Assembly: GCA_022180725.1 (NCBI GenBank)
Contig: BQMO01000021.1
Location: forward strand, 1-64,000
Source: Phycisphaerae bacterium
Lineage (GTDB): Bacteria; Planctomycetota; Phycisphaerae; Phycisphaerales; UBA1924
Reading direction: 5' to 3'
Length of the DNA: 64,000 bases
Positions 45,278 to 55,204 of this stretch are shown here, piece after piece. Within the stretch, counting starts at the first letter, position 1. The number at the start of each line of letters is the position of its first letter. The translations under genes were made by a program, and so were the position numbers. Under the pieces are notes generated by a model that made no database searches, was not told the origin of the DNA, and saw only the letters and a list, made by a program, of their open reading frames with translations.

Positions 45278-46963
45278 TCAGCCTCCCCCCCGGACCGCCG
45301 CCGCGCGATCTCGCATTTTCTGCTCTTCGTCCTGAAGCCGCTGCTTCAGCGCGGGATCGAGGTCGCGATTGGCCTGCACGTACGACCGCCGCACCGCCCA
45401 TCCGCGGCTGGCGGTGGCAAAGTCCATTTTCGCGATGTCCGCGTCGCTCACCGCGGGCGGCGGGCCCGACGTGGTCACCGATGGCCGTCGATCACCCCCG
45501 GCGCCCGAATCGCCCGGGCGACGCGTCGGCTGTTCCGGCGCGGGCGGCGGCGGGGGCGGCGCCCCGTCGGGGTACAGCCGCTTCATGAGCGTGTTGGTCG
45601 CGAAGTCCTCCGCGTCCTTGACCTCCTGGTGCGGCATGGTGATCTTCGCCGTCAGGTCGAACTCCACCACGGCGCCCTTGTTCTCCTGCCGCGGCACGGT
45701 CACATCGCCGAACACGCGCGTCTTCGACAGGCGGGCCTTGAAGTCGCTGACCTGGGCGCCGTTCTCCGCCTGCCCTCGCAGCGTCAGCCCCTGCCCGGGG
45801 GCCAGTCGCATCGTCTGCACGGCCACGCCCTCCGGTGCGGCGCGGGACACATCCATCATCAACTTGGTGATGGGAAGTCGGGTGGTTTCGAGTTGCGCGT
45901 ACAGGTCGCCGTCCGCCTCGATCTGCTCGCGCCCGCCGCTGTTCTTCTTGATGTCCTCGACGCGGGATCCGAGAATTTCTGCGCGTGCCCACGCGAGCAC
46001 CACGGGCCCCCCGCAGGCCACGAGCACGCTTGCCGCGATCAACAGACCCGCACGCGATGGCGTCCGGAACTGTTCAACCCACGTCGCCACGCGGCTGCGC
46101 TCGATGATCGGGGCGGCCGCGGTCATCCCCGTCAGTGCCCAGCGGGACGGCCGATCGTCGGCCGCGAGCAGGGCCGCGCCGAGCGCCAGCCCGTAGTCGT
46201 CGAGCCAGGCCGCGTCATCGCGCATGCCGTGCACGCGGCGCTTCACCATGTCGCTCGGGCCGCCGCCGATCATCAGCGCCCGGCCTCCCCCGGGCACGCT
46301 GGGCGTACCCGACAGACCCGCCATGGGCCATGCTTCCGCGAGGGCCGCGGCGACCGCGGCGCGCCAGGCCGAATCGTCGGCCTGCGACTCGAGCAGCACG
46401 CGGGCGGCCACCTTGGCGGGCCCGGGCACGAGCACGCTGATCGCCCCCTCGCGCCGCTCGGCATAGATCGCCGCGTGCCCGGTGCCCTCGATCAGCGCTG
46501 CGAGCGCCGCGATCGGCGTGGTCCAGGTTTCGGGCAAGGACGTCAGCGCGTCCGCCGCGCTCGGGGAGAGCCACCCGGTCAGCAGCACGCTGTGGTCGCC
46601 CTCGGCCGCATTGCCGATCACTCCGCCCGCACGCCGGTAGGCGGGAATCGAGCCGGGCAAGTCCGCCTCGGCCAGCAACTGGGCCGCTTGCGCCTGCTGC
46701 TCCTCCGTCCCCGCGGCGGGGGCCAGCACGGTACGCCCGATCGTTTCGCGACCGGGCGCCAGCCGAATGACCCGCGTCACGCCGTGCTCGTTCGCCAGTT
46801 GCTGGAGGCTCATCGCCCCGCCGGCGTCAAGAGCGCGTGCGTCGGCCACGCGCCACGCACCGTTCTCCTTCGCCAGTACGAGCACGCGGCGTCCCCACAC
46901 CCCGTCGTGCACGGCGAGCACGCCCCCCTGCCTTGCCCGGCTTGGACCGTTCATCCGGCTCAT
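45278..46963 (-). CDS. GspL-like (PilM-PilN fused) platform protein
   Basis: A 561-residue inner-membrane protein. The first roughly 300 residues form an actin/ASKHA-like cytoplasmic domain as in PilM or the GspL N-terminus (APGRETIGRTVLAPA, LDDYGLALGAALLA). One membrane helix follows (about residues 315-335), then a PilN-like coiled coil and beta-alpha domain (LPITKLMMDVSRAAPEGVAVQTMRL). A proline-rich stretch and a further roughly 65-residue helical tail that begins DADIAKMDF are extra compared with ordinary GspL. It binds GspE from the cytoplasm and GspM in the membrane. The start overlaps the gspK end by 4 bases. Confidence 0.8.
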   Translation of the reverse strand: MSRMNGPSRARQGGVLAVHDGVWGRRVLVLAKENGAWRVADARALDAGGAMSLQQLANEHGVTRVIRLAPGRETIGRTVLAPAAGTEEQQAQAAQLLAEADLPGSIPAYRRAGGVIGNAAEGDHSVLLTGWLSPSAADALTSLPETWTTPIAALAALIEGTGHAAIYAERREGAISVLVPGPAKVAARVLLESQADDSAWRAAVAAALAEAWPMAGLSGTPSVPGGGRALMIGGGPSDMVKRRVHGMRDDAAWLDDYGLALGAALLAADDRPSRWALTGMTAAAPIIERSRVATWVEQFRTPSRAGLLIAASVLVACGGPVVLAWARAEILGSRVEDIKKNSGGREQIEADGDLYAQLETTRLPITKLMMDVSRAAPEGVAVQTMRLAPGQGLTLRGQAENGAQVSDFKARLSKTRVFGDVTVPRQENKGAVVEFDLTAKITMPHQEVKDAEDFATNTLMKRLYPDGAPPPPPPAPEQPTRRPGDSGAGGDRRPSVTTSGPPPAVSDADIAKMDFATASRGWAVRRSYVQANRDLDPALKQRLQDEEQKMRDRAAAVRGGG

Positions 46964-48357
46964 CGCACCACCACCTCCTCGATCACCAGCGGCAGGCTCG
47001 CCCGGTTCAGCGTCACGCGCATCTCGACTTCCACGCCCGACCCGGCATCACGACCGCGGCAGGTCACGATGAACACGTTCGACCGTACGCACAGCAACTC
47101 GTGGATCGCCGCCAACTGCCGCCGACCGATCCCCGGAACCGCCAGCAGGTCCCCCACGCTGGTGAACCCCTGCGGCCTCGCCGAACGCTCCGCGATGATC
47201 GCGTCCGCCGTTTCCGGCTGGATCTCCGGCAGAAAATCGAGCACCTCGGCGGGGCAGGTGTTGATGTTCAGTTTTCCGGGCAGCCTCGCTCCGGCTTCGG
47301 GAGGGCCGATCTGCGACTCGTCCAGCAGCGCCCCGAGTTGCGCCGTGGTCAGGCTCTCGACGCGAGGCTGCTGAGGCTGACCGCGCCCCCCCCCGCCCTG
47401 TTGCCCGCGCGCTCGCCGCGCCAACGTGTTGAGATCCTGCGTAATGAAATCCGCCATGGTCGCCGCGGGCGTGGCCGCCATGTAGTCAACGATGGCCTTG
47501 GCCTGGTCATTGGTCACTTTCAGGCGGCTGACGAGTTCGCCCTCATCGGTGGCGGTCAGGTCGATCCTGGTCTGCCCGCTCACGCTCAGCCCGCCGTCGA
47601 CGCTCGAAGCCGTGAGAATCGCGGAGTACCCCGCGTCGAGGACGCCGTCGGCATTATCCGGGGGCCAACTCGCGTCCCCGTCGTCCTCGTTGGGGTCGAG
47701 CAGCCCGTTCAGGTTCCAGTCCTCGCCGCGCACATCGCGCGGGTCCATGCCCGCGATGAGTTCCAGTTCCGCGATCGACCGCATCGGTGCGTTCCGCGGC
47801 GACAAGGGGTACTCCAGACTCTGGTAGTACGTCGCCTCGGCGCCCAGGGGCTGGGGGTCTTCGTCGGCGTCGATCCAATCGAGCACGGCGTCGGCTACGT
47901 CGTCGCTCATGAACGGCTCGAGCGCCATCAACTGCGCCTTGGTCATGCGGTTGATGTTCAGTTTGGCGCCCGCGTCGGCCGGGCCGAGCACTTCCTGTTT
48001 CCCGTCGGTCGTGGCGATGCGCCATGTCGCGCCCGCGAGTTGCCCTTCGGCCACCGCGACCATCGCGTCCATCTCCGCGAAGGCCGAGGTGCCGTTGGGG
48101 TTCTCCGTGCTCTGTTCCAGACTGGCGATGGTCTCCTCGACCCCCGCCCGAGCGGCCCAGGTTGCCCGGACCCGGCCGAGCGATTCGCGACCCGCGGCGG
48201 CCTGGGCGAACGCGCTGCTCTGGAGCACGCCGATCACGATCGAAGCGAAGACGATCACACCAAAGACCAGCAGCGTGGCAAAGCCCTTCCGCCACCCGCT
48301 CCCGAAAGGAGCGGGTAGGTGATCGGATCGATTCACAAAGGTCGGCGTGCGGCTCAT
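46960..48357 (-). CDS. gspK: T2SS minor pseudopilin GspK
   Basis: The largest minor pseudopilin; with GspI and GspJ it caps the pseudopilus. 465 residues. A prepilin-like start (WRKGFATLLVFGVIVFASIVIGVL) lacks glutamate at +5, as GspK proteins usually do. Two helix-hairpin-helix-like repeats follow, marked by KLNINRMTKAQLMALEPFMSDDVADAVLDWID and KLNINTCPAEVLDFLPEIQPETADAIIAE. A calcium-binding-type insert (NLNGLLDPNEDDGD) is also present. An extended N-terminus of about 20 residues precedes the helix. Overlaps gspJ and gspL by 4 bases each. Confidence 0.9.
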   Translation of the reverse strand: MSRTPTFVNRSDHLPAPFGSGWRKGFATLLVFGVIVFASIVIGVLQSSAFAQAAAGRESLGRVRATWAARAGVEETIASLEQSTENPNGTSAFAEMDAMVAVAEGQLAGATWRIATTDGKQEVLGPADAGAKLNINRMTKAQLMALEPFMSDDVADAVLDWIDADEDPQPLGAEATYYQSLEYPLSPRNAPMRSIAELELIAGMDPRDVRGEDWNLNGLLDPNEDDGDASWPPDNADGVLDAGYSAILTASSVDGGLSVSGQTRIDLTATDEGELVSRLKVTNDQAKAIVDYMAATPAATMADFITQDLNTLARRARGQQGGGGRGQPQQPRVESLTTAQLGALLDESQIGPPEAGARLPGKLNINTCPAEVLDFLPEIQPETADAIIAERSARPQGFTSVGDLLAVPGIGRRQLAAIHELLCVRSNVFIVTCRGRDAGSGVEVEMRVTLNRASLPLVIEEVVVR

Positions 48358-49259
48358 CGCGGCCCTCCCCGCGGCGTACCGCCACCACCACCGCTGCCGC
48401 CGCCACCGGCACCGCCGCCGCCGCGGCCCCCGCCACCACCACCCCGTCCGCCGCCGCCGCCTCGGCCACCACCACCGCCTCCACCCGCGCCGCCGCCGCC
48501 GGTTCCGCCGCCAACGGTGGTGCCGCGGCCCGTTCCGCCGGGCGTCGTCGAACCGCCCGAAGTGTTCCCGGAGTTCTGGCCTGTAGCATCCGTATCCGCC
48601 GCGGCTGTTTCGGCCGGCGGGATAGGCACTCGATCAATCGCCACGATCCGCCGCGCCGTCGCCGAATAGCGCCCATCGTCGGAACGCGACACGACCGTAA
48701 TCTTGACGGCGTGGGGCAGGCCGTGCTCGTCGGATCGCCACTCCTGATACCACTCCGTGCCGTCGTACCCGGCGATCGTGAGCGAGACGATACCCGGTAC
48801 GACCGCCGCGGCGATGCCCCCGCCGTCGATGTACGGATCGAGCGCGGGGTCCACCCGACGCCACAACGCGGTCCCCGTGCCCTCGGGCCCGTCGGCCACG
48901 CGGTATTGCACCTCATAGTCCTCGCCCTCGGGGGCGTACACGTCGCCCCGCACGGGGCGCGTGCCCTTGGCAAGCAGGAGCAGCCCATCGCCCGTGCTCG
49001 AGCCGAGGCCGTGCTGGATGGCGATCTGCGCGCCGAGCAGGTCCGCGTCGCGGATCGTGTTCCGCAGGTCCATGGCGATGCGCGTCGCGGCGGCCTGGGC
49101 GCGTGATTGGGCCTGCTGCTTGCCTTCCGCCGCGCCGCGCGCTCGGATGAACTGCGTCAGGCTCGTCACTACGGCGCCCGCGACCAGCGTGCCGAGGACG
49201 GCCGCGAGCACCAACTCCAGCAGCGTGAACCCTCGTTGTCGGAAGGTATGGGGCGTCAT
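48354..49259 (-). CDS. gspJ: T2SS minor pseudopilin GspJ with glycine-rich tail
   Basis: A 301-residue pseudopilin with a normal prepilin leader (RQRG then FTLLELVLAAVLGTLVAGAVV, Glu at +5). A beta-rich body of about 200 residues includes RIAMDLRNTIRDADLLG. From about residue 225 the chain changes to a threonine/glycine stretch and then almost pure glycine with occasional arginine to the end. Ordinary GspJ ends before this, so the tail is an extra, possibly flexible, feature. Codon repetition (CGC/CCG on the plus strand, about 48365-48560) makes this part a site of possible slippage. Its start overlaps gspI. Confidence 0.85.
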   Translation of the reverse strand: MTPHTFRQRGFTLLELVLAAVLGTLVAGAVVTSLTQFIRARGAAEGKQQAQSRAQAAATRIAMDLRNTIRDADLLGAQIAIQHGLGSSTGDGLLLLAKGTRPVRGDVYAPEGEDYEVQYRVADGPEGTGTALWRRVDPALDPYIDGGGIAAAVVPGIVSLTIAGYDGTEWYQEWRSDEHGLPHAVKITVVSRSDDGRYSATARRIVAIDRVPIPPAETAAADTDATGQNSGNTSGGSTTPGGTGRGTTVGGGTGGGGAGGGGGGGRGGGGGRGGGGGGRGGGGAGGGGSGGGGGTPRGGPR

Positions 49260-49720
49260 AGCCCACCTCCCGCCAAGCGATCCACCGGCTGCGGCGGACG
49301 ACGATCGGGGTCGGGCTCATCGCCCAGTCGCGGGGCGATCCGCGTCTCCACCGACGCCGACTTCTCGCGTCCGTCTTCCATCCACCACACTGTCGCCACC
49401 ACGCGATACGCCTCGCCGCCGCTGCCGGCGCTGATGTCCACTTTGTACCGGAATCGCTCGTACGGTGCCTCGGCGATCCCCTCGGCGTCGTCGTACCGGG
49501 TCGTGTACGAGTCCGCCCCGCGCGCCAGCACCAGGTTCAGCTGTTCGTCGAGGATCATCGCCGCGATCTCGAGGTTCTCGCCCGACTTCTGCGCCGAGAG
49601 CGCCCGTCCGGTCATGCCCATGAGCACGACAATCGCCACACCCAGCAGGATGACCGCGACCAACAGGTCCACGAGCATGACCCCGCGGCGGCGCCGTCGA
49701 GTTGTTGGCGGGTTCACCAT
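49256..49720 (-). CDS. gspI: T2SS minor pseudopilin GspI
   Basis: A 154-residue minor pseudopilin. The leader RRRRRG is followed by VMLVDLLVAVILLGVAIVVLMG. This is the normal prepilin helix but with aspartate, not glutamate, in the +5 position. The body has AQKSGENLEIAAMILDEQLN, close to the GspI-type helix, and FRYKVDISAGSG strands. GspI forms the cap complex with GspJ and GspK. The start ATG overlaps the end of gspH (7 bases), and its stop overlaps the gspJ start by 4 bases. Confidence 0.85.
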   Translation of the reverse strand: MVNPPTTRRRRRGVMLVDLLVAVILLGVAIVVLMGMTGRALSAQKSGENLEIAAMILDEQLNLVLARGADSYTTRYDDAEGIAEAPYERFRYKVDISAGSGGEAYRVVATVWWMEDGREKSASVETRIAPRLGDEPDPDRRPPQPVDRLAGGGL

Positions 49721-50316
49721 GCCTGGTCCCCCCGTCCCGTGGCGTCGAGATCGATCACGCCCGCGCCGTCGTCGTGCAGCCCCCGCTCGCCGGGCGTCAC
49801 CACCGCCCGCGAGGCCCGCGCCCCGAGCCTGACAACGAACGTTTCGCGCCCGGCCGCGTCGGAAACGACCACCGTGAGCGTACCGCGCGGCTGGCTCTGC
49901 GGGAACTCCACCCGCCAGTTGGCGGGGTCGAGCGAGGCCGTGTCGAGCATGACCCGATCCAGGCGTGCCGACCCGAGGTCGGCCGCGGGAACCAGGTTGT
50001 CCTCGCGCCACTCGCCCGACGCCGGGTCGAACACCACGAGACGGACGCGCCCGCCCTCGCCGTCGCCCTCCACGGCCACGCGCTGGCTGGTGAACGTATC
50101 GCGTCGCGCCGCGGCCGACATGACCCCCGCCACCTCCTCCGCCGTGCCTCGCACGCCCCGCCCGAGGAAGACCGCCACGCGCGGGCCCATCGCCGCCGCC
50201 AGCACGCCGAGGATCACCACCACCACGATCATCTCGACGATGGTGAACGCGCGCGTGCGACCACCGCGGGTCGTGGCCCCGGGGATCGTCCGGTTGTTCA
50301 TGTCGCTCGCCATCAC
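49714..50316 (-). CDS. gspH: T2SS minor pseudopilin GspH
   Basis: A 200-residue pseudopilin with leader and helix RAFTIVEMIVVVVILGVLAAAMGPRV (Glu at +5) and a beta-rich body with WRVEFPQSQPRGTLTVVV near the C-terminus, consistent with GspH. GspH links the major pseudopilus to the GspI-J-K cap. ATG at 50316 gives the full frame; a later ATG at 50301 (MNNRTIPG) is also possible. It starts 11 bases after the gspG stop. Confidence 0.82.
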   Translation of the reverse strand: MMASDMNNRTIPGATTRGGRTRAFTIVEMIVVVVILGVLAAAMGPRVAVFLGRGVRGTAEEVAGVMSAAARRDTFTSQRVAVEGDGEGGRVRLVVFDPASGEWREDNLVPAADLGSARLDRVMLDTASLDPANWRVEFPQSQPRGTLTVVVSDAAGRETFVVRLGARASRAVVTPGERGLHDDGAGVIDLDATGRGDQAW

Positions 50317-50327
50317 CTGGGATTCCG

Positions 50328-50807
50328 TTAGTTCTTCTGCCCGTGCACGATGTCGCGGGATTCGTCATCGTTCCCGCCGGGCTGGCCGTCACGCCCGTAA
50401 CTCATGATGTCAAAGTCATGGTTGACCTGCCCGGGGATGACCAGCACGTACAAGTTGCCCCACGGGTCTTTCAGCGCGTCGTACGACTCGACGTACGGCC
50501 CTTTCCACTGGCTCTCCTCGATGTCGCCGGGGCGATTCCAGAGAATTTCGATCGACGACCCCGGCTCGGGCATGTAGTTGTCGTGGACGAAGAGTTTCAT
50601 CGCGGTGGCCAGGCTCGCGGCGTTGCTCGCCGCCACCGCCCGCTTGCTCTGCCCCACACGACCCAGGAAGCGCGGCGCGATCACCGCCGCCAGCACCCCG
50701 ATGATGATCACCACCACGATGATCTCGGTGATCGTAAAGGCCCGCCGCCCCGGTGATGCGTTCCGCCGCTCCATAAACCCGCCTTTCTTCCTTGTCTTCG
50801 CCGCCAT
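50328..50807 (-). CDS. gspG: T2SS major pseudopilin GspG
   Basis: A 159-residue major pseudopilin. The leader has basic residues then RRAFTITEIIVVVIIIGVLAAVIAPRFLG (Glu at +5). A helix continues to about residue 60 (SNAASLATAMKLFVHDNYMPEP), and the C-terminal globular part has YDALKDPWGNLYVLVIPG, near the calcium-site region of GspG. The main shaft of the pseudopilus is probably built from it. A second in-frame ATG (50774, MERRNAS) has a fair Shine-Dalgarno and would give a more usual leader length. It lies 42 bases after gspF. Confidence 0.93.
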   Translation of the reverse strand: MAAKTRKKGGFMERRNASPGRRAFTITEIIVVVIIIGVLAAVIAPRFLGRVGQSKRAVAASNAASLATAMKLFVHDNYMPEPGSSIEILWNRPGDIEESQWKGPYVESYDALKDPWGNLYVLVIPGQVNHDFDIMSYGRDGQPGGNDDESRDIVHGQKN

Positions 50808-50849
50808 GCGTCCTGGTGCTCCTCGACGATCGGCCCGTGACCGTGTGTC

Positions 50850-52115
50850 CTACCCCATCCCCGCCGCGTTCTGCATCTCCAACAGCGCCAACAGCACCGC
50901 CATGACGATGAATCCGATGACCAGCGCCATGATGATGACGAGCACCGGGGGCAGCGCCGCCGTGAACAACTTCACGCTCTGCTCGGTTTTCTCCTCGAAC
51001 GCGGTCGCGGCCTGGTTCAAGAGTTCGTCCAGCCGCCCGGAGCGTTCACCGAGGTTGACAATCTGCACGAGCATCGCGGGGAAGTACCCGCTGGCCTCCA
51101 TCGGCTCGGCGATCGTCTTGCCCGCCGAGACCTGCTCGATCACGTCGTCGATCACCCGCTCCATCGCCTTGTTGCCCAGCGTGCCCTTGGTGATGCGCAG
51201 GGCCATGACGATCGGGATGCCCGAGTTGACCAGCGTGCCCAGCGTCCGGGTGAAGCGGGCCACCGCGACGTCGCGCAGCAGCGGTCCGAGGATCGGGACG
51301 CGCAGCAGACGCGTGTCCGTCGCCAGACGACCTTCGGGCGTCCGGTAGTACCGCACGCACGAGACTACCCCGACGATGATCAGCGGGAGGATGATGTACC
51401 AGTACCCCACCAGCAGGTCCGACGAGCCTTGCACCACGCGCGTCGGCCAGGGCAGCGTGACCGCCGCGCCCTTGAGTTGCTCGAGAATCTTCGGCACGAT
51501 GAACGTCACCACGACGGTGATCGCGCCGATCACCAGCAGGCAGAGGATCATGGGGTAGAGCGTGGCCCCCAGGATCGACCGGCGGAGTTTCAGGTCCTTG
51601 TCGAGAAGTTCCGCCGCCTGCGTCAGGACTTCCGCCAGGCGCCCCGAGACCTCGCCCGCCCGGGCGAGGTTGATGGTCAACTCGGAAAACGGCCTGCCCC
51701 ACGAGGTCATCGCGTCGGCGAGGCTGCGACCGCCTTCGACCTGCTCGATCACCTGCGTGAGCATCTCCCGCTGCGCCGGGTTGCGTCCCTGCTTGAGGAG
51801 CGTCCGCAGCGCCGGCACGAGCGGCAGCCCGGCCGAGAGGGCCGTCGCCATTTCCCGAATGAGCGAGGCGACCTCGGCCCGGGAAATGCCACGCCGCCTT
51901 GCCCACGCCGACGCCACGGGCACGCCCACCGTCGCGCCCGTGTGCCCGTTCGTGCTCGCGCCCGCCGCCGATGCCAGTTCGATCGTGGTGGGCGTTTCTC
52001 CGCGACGGATGAGTTCGCGCACCGCCGCCGCGCGATCGGGCGCCTCGATCGTGGCGCCGCGAGCCTGGGGGCCCATCGTGATGGTTCGGTACGTGTAGAT
52101 CGCCATCGCATCCAC
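50850..52115 (-). CDS. gspF: T2SS inner-membrane platform protein GspF
   Basis: A 421-residue polytopic protein with two repeated GspF domains: MATALSAGLPLVPALRTLLKQG with a GEVSGRLAEVLTQAAELL stretch in the first, and LGTLVNSGIPIVMALRIT with GERSGRLDELLNQAA in the second. Membrane helices lie near residues 185-215, 235-260 and 385-410. It works with GspE to drive pseudopilus assembly. There is an N-terminal extension (TYRTITMGPQARGATIEAPD) typical of GspF. Its start is 3 bases after the gspE stop. Confidence 0.95.
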   Translation of the reverse strand: MDAMAIYTYRTITMGPQARGATIEAPDRAAAVRELIRRGETPTTIELASAAGASTNGHTGATVGVPVASAWARRRGISRAEVASLIREMATALSAGLPLVPALRTLLKQGRNPAQREMLTQVIEQVEGGRSLADAMTSWGRPFSELTINLARAGEVSGRLAEVLTQAAELLDKDLKLRRSILGATLYPMILCLLVIGAITVVVTFIVPKILEQLKGAAVTLPWPTRVVQGSSDLLVGYWYIILPLIIVGVVSCVRYYRTPEGRLATDTRLLRVPILGPLLRDVAVARFTRTLGTLVNSGIPIVMALRITKGTLGNKAMERVIDDVIEQVSAGKTIAEPMEASGYFPAMLVQIVNLGERSGRLDELLNQAATAFEEKTEQSVKLFTAALPPVLVIIMALVIGFIVMAVLLALLEMQNAAGMG

Positions 52116-52118
52116 CCG

Positions 52119-53729
<1,611 letters not shown>

Positions 53730-53758
53730 GCTTCCTGCATCCCCAAGTTCGAATGCCG

Positions 53759-53776
53759 GGGGCGCCAACGCGCCCC
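53759..53776. other. GC-rich hairpin before gspE
   Basis: GGGGCGC CAAC GCGCCCC is a perfect 7-base stem with a 4-base loop, placed between the stop of the LTxxQ paralogue A and the gspE start. No T tract follows on the minus strand, so it is not a standard terminator. It could tune transcription or mRNA processing between the two gene sets. Confidence 0.5.
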
Positions 53777-53818
53777 GGGACCGTCACCCCTGCCCATGCC
53801 GAACGCCGGACCCGGCCA

Positions 53819-55069
53819 TTACTTGCCCGGTTCGATCACAATATCGTCGTCCACCCACTCGCGCCGGTCGGGCATCATGTCCTCCCACGGCTGCCGCGCC
53901 TCCACCTTCTTTTCCGGCATCTTCCCCCACTGCCCCGCGGACAGAATCGCCTTGACCCGCTCCTCAGCCTTTTCGTCCAACTCCTTCCTCGCCTTGCGGG
54001 CTTCCTTCTCGGGCGAGTTGTCGTCGCCCCCGCCCCACCCCTGAGCCATCTGCATCATCCGGCCCATTGTCCCGTTATTCTTCTCCTCGTCTTCCTCGAT
54101 GATCTTGGTCCATCGCTCGTTCGCCGCGGCCGCGTCCCGGACATATTGATCCCGCAGCGCCGTCAACTCCGCCCGCTGCTCGGCAGTCAGGTCGGACAAC
54201 CCGAGTGAAGCCGTCAGGAGTTTCGTCGCGTGGCTTTCGCGGTACACCCGCGGGAAACTCCGCTGGTCGTACGCCGCACGCAGTTTTCGCGCCGCCTCCT
54301 CGCTCAGCAGCGGCGCAACTCGCCGGATCGTCTCGCGGTTGATCCCGCGGATGTCCTTCCCGATGGAGACCAACTTCTCCATCATCTTGTTCATCTCGTC
54401 CATCGCCGCCTGCGGGTCCTTCGCCCACTGTTCCATCGCGTCCTTGCTCCGGCGCTCCTGCTCACGCTGAATCCGCTCGAACTCCCGCAGCGGCTTGTCC
54501 ACGTCCAGTTCATACTGCGCGACCGCTTCGCGGTACTCCGCGTTCCCCGTCGGCACATCGCCAACCTGGTCCAGCAGCGCCGAGATGTCCGCCGCCGCCC
54601 CGCTCACCATCCCCACCTTCAGGAACATCTCCCGCCGGCGATACCGCTCGACGTGCTCCCACCGTTCGCCCTGCTCGGGCGTGCAGATCGCCCGCAAGTC
54701 CTCGAAGAACTGTTTCTCCAGCCCTTGCACCTTCGTCTGAAGGCCGGCAACCAGGTCGGGCATCTCACGCTGCATCTTCGACCAATCCTGATCCTCCATG
54801 GCCTCGGTCTGGATGGCCTTCATCTTGTCCTGAAACGTCTTCATCTCCTTCCGGTACTCGGTCTTGGTGCCGTCCAACAGCATCAACGCGGTCGCCTTCT
54901 GCTCTTCATCCAGTCCCAGCACCTTCGCGTAGCCCAGCACGCCGCGCTTGGTCACCAGGTCGGGCGTGAAATCGCCCCCGCCGAACCATTGCGCTCGCAC
55001 CGTGCCCACGCACAGCGCGAGCACCGCCGCCACCATGGCCACCACGATCCGATGAATACCCCTGGTCAT
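53819..55069 (-). CDS. Exported helical LTxxQ-repeat protein (paralogue A)
   Basis: A 416-residue exported protein with a signal peptide ending near VRA (about residue 26). The rest is almost wholly helical and rich in charged residues. It contains LTxxQ-like units such as LGLDEEQKATAL, ICTPEQGERWEHVER, LSDLTAEQRAELTAL and ILSAGQWGK, as in Spy/CpxP-type periplasmic proteins but repeated within one long chain. Motif SFPRVYRES comes before the third unit and is shared with paralogues B and C. Spy-like proteins are periplasmic chaperones or envelope-stress factors; that role here is only a suggestion. It is the last gene before gspE, with about 90 bases between. Confidence 0.7.
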   Translation of the reverse strand: MTRGIHRIVVAMVAAVLALCVGTVRAQWFGGGDFTPDLVTKRGVLGYAKVLGLDEEQKATALMLLDGTKTEYRKEMKTFQDKMKAIQTEAMEDQDWSKMQREMPDLVAGLQTKVQGLEKQFFEDLRAICTPEQGERWEHVERYRRREMFLKVGMVSGAAADISALLDQVGDVPTGNAEYREAVAQYELDVDKPLREFERIQREQERRSKDAMEQWAKDPQAAMDEMNKMMEKLVSIGKDIRGINRETIRRVAPLLSEEAARKLRAAYDQRSFPRVYRESHATKLLTASLGLSDLTAEQRAELTALRDQYVRDAAAANERWTKIIEEDEEKNNGTMGRMMQMAQGWGGGDDNSPEKEARKARKELDEKAEERVKAILSAGQWGKMPEKKVEARQPWEDMMPDRREWVDDDIVIEPGK

Positions 55070-55204
55070 TGTGGGTTCCCCCCTATACGGTCAACCCGAC
55101 GCATTCGAACACGGGAAGTCTATGGACGCCGAGTCGTATGCACCGGAAGCCCGGGTTGTACCCGTATTGATCGTGAAGAGTTGCGTCGTGTTACACGGCG
55201 AGCA

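Noticed and set aside
44732..47374. An 880-codon open frame opposite the gspL/gspM region
   Set aside because: His/Arg/Pro-rich composition and complete overlap with coupled T2SS genes mark it as a shadow.
48361..48560. Possible CRISPR or tandem DNA repeat array (CCGCCGCC-type units)
   Set aside because: It is the coding sequence for the glycine-rich tail of GspJ; units are codon-sized and there are no spacers.
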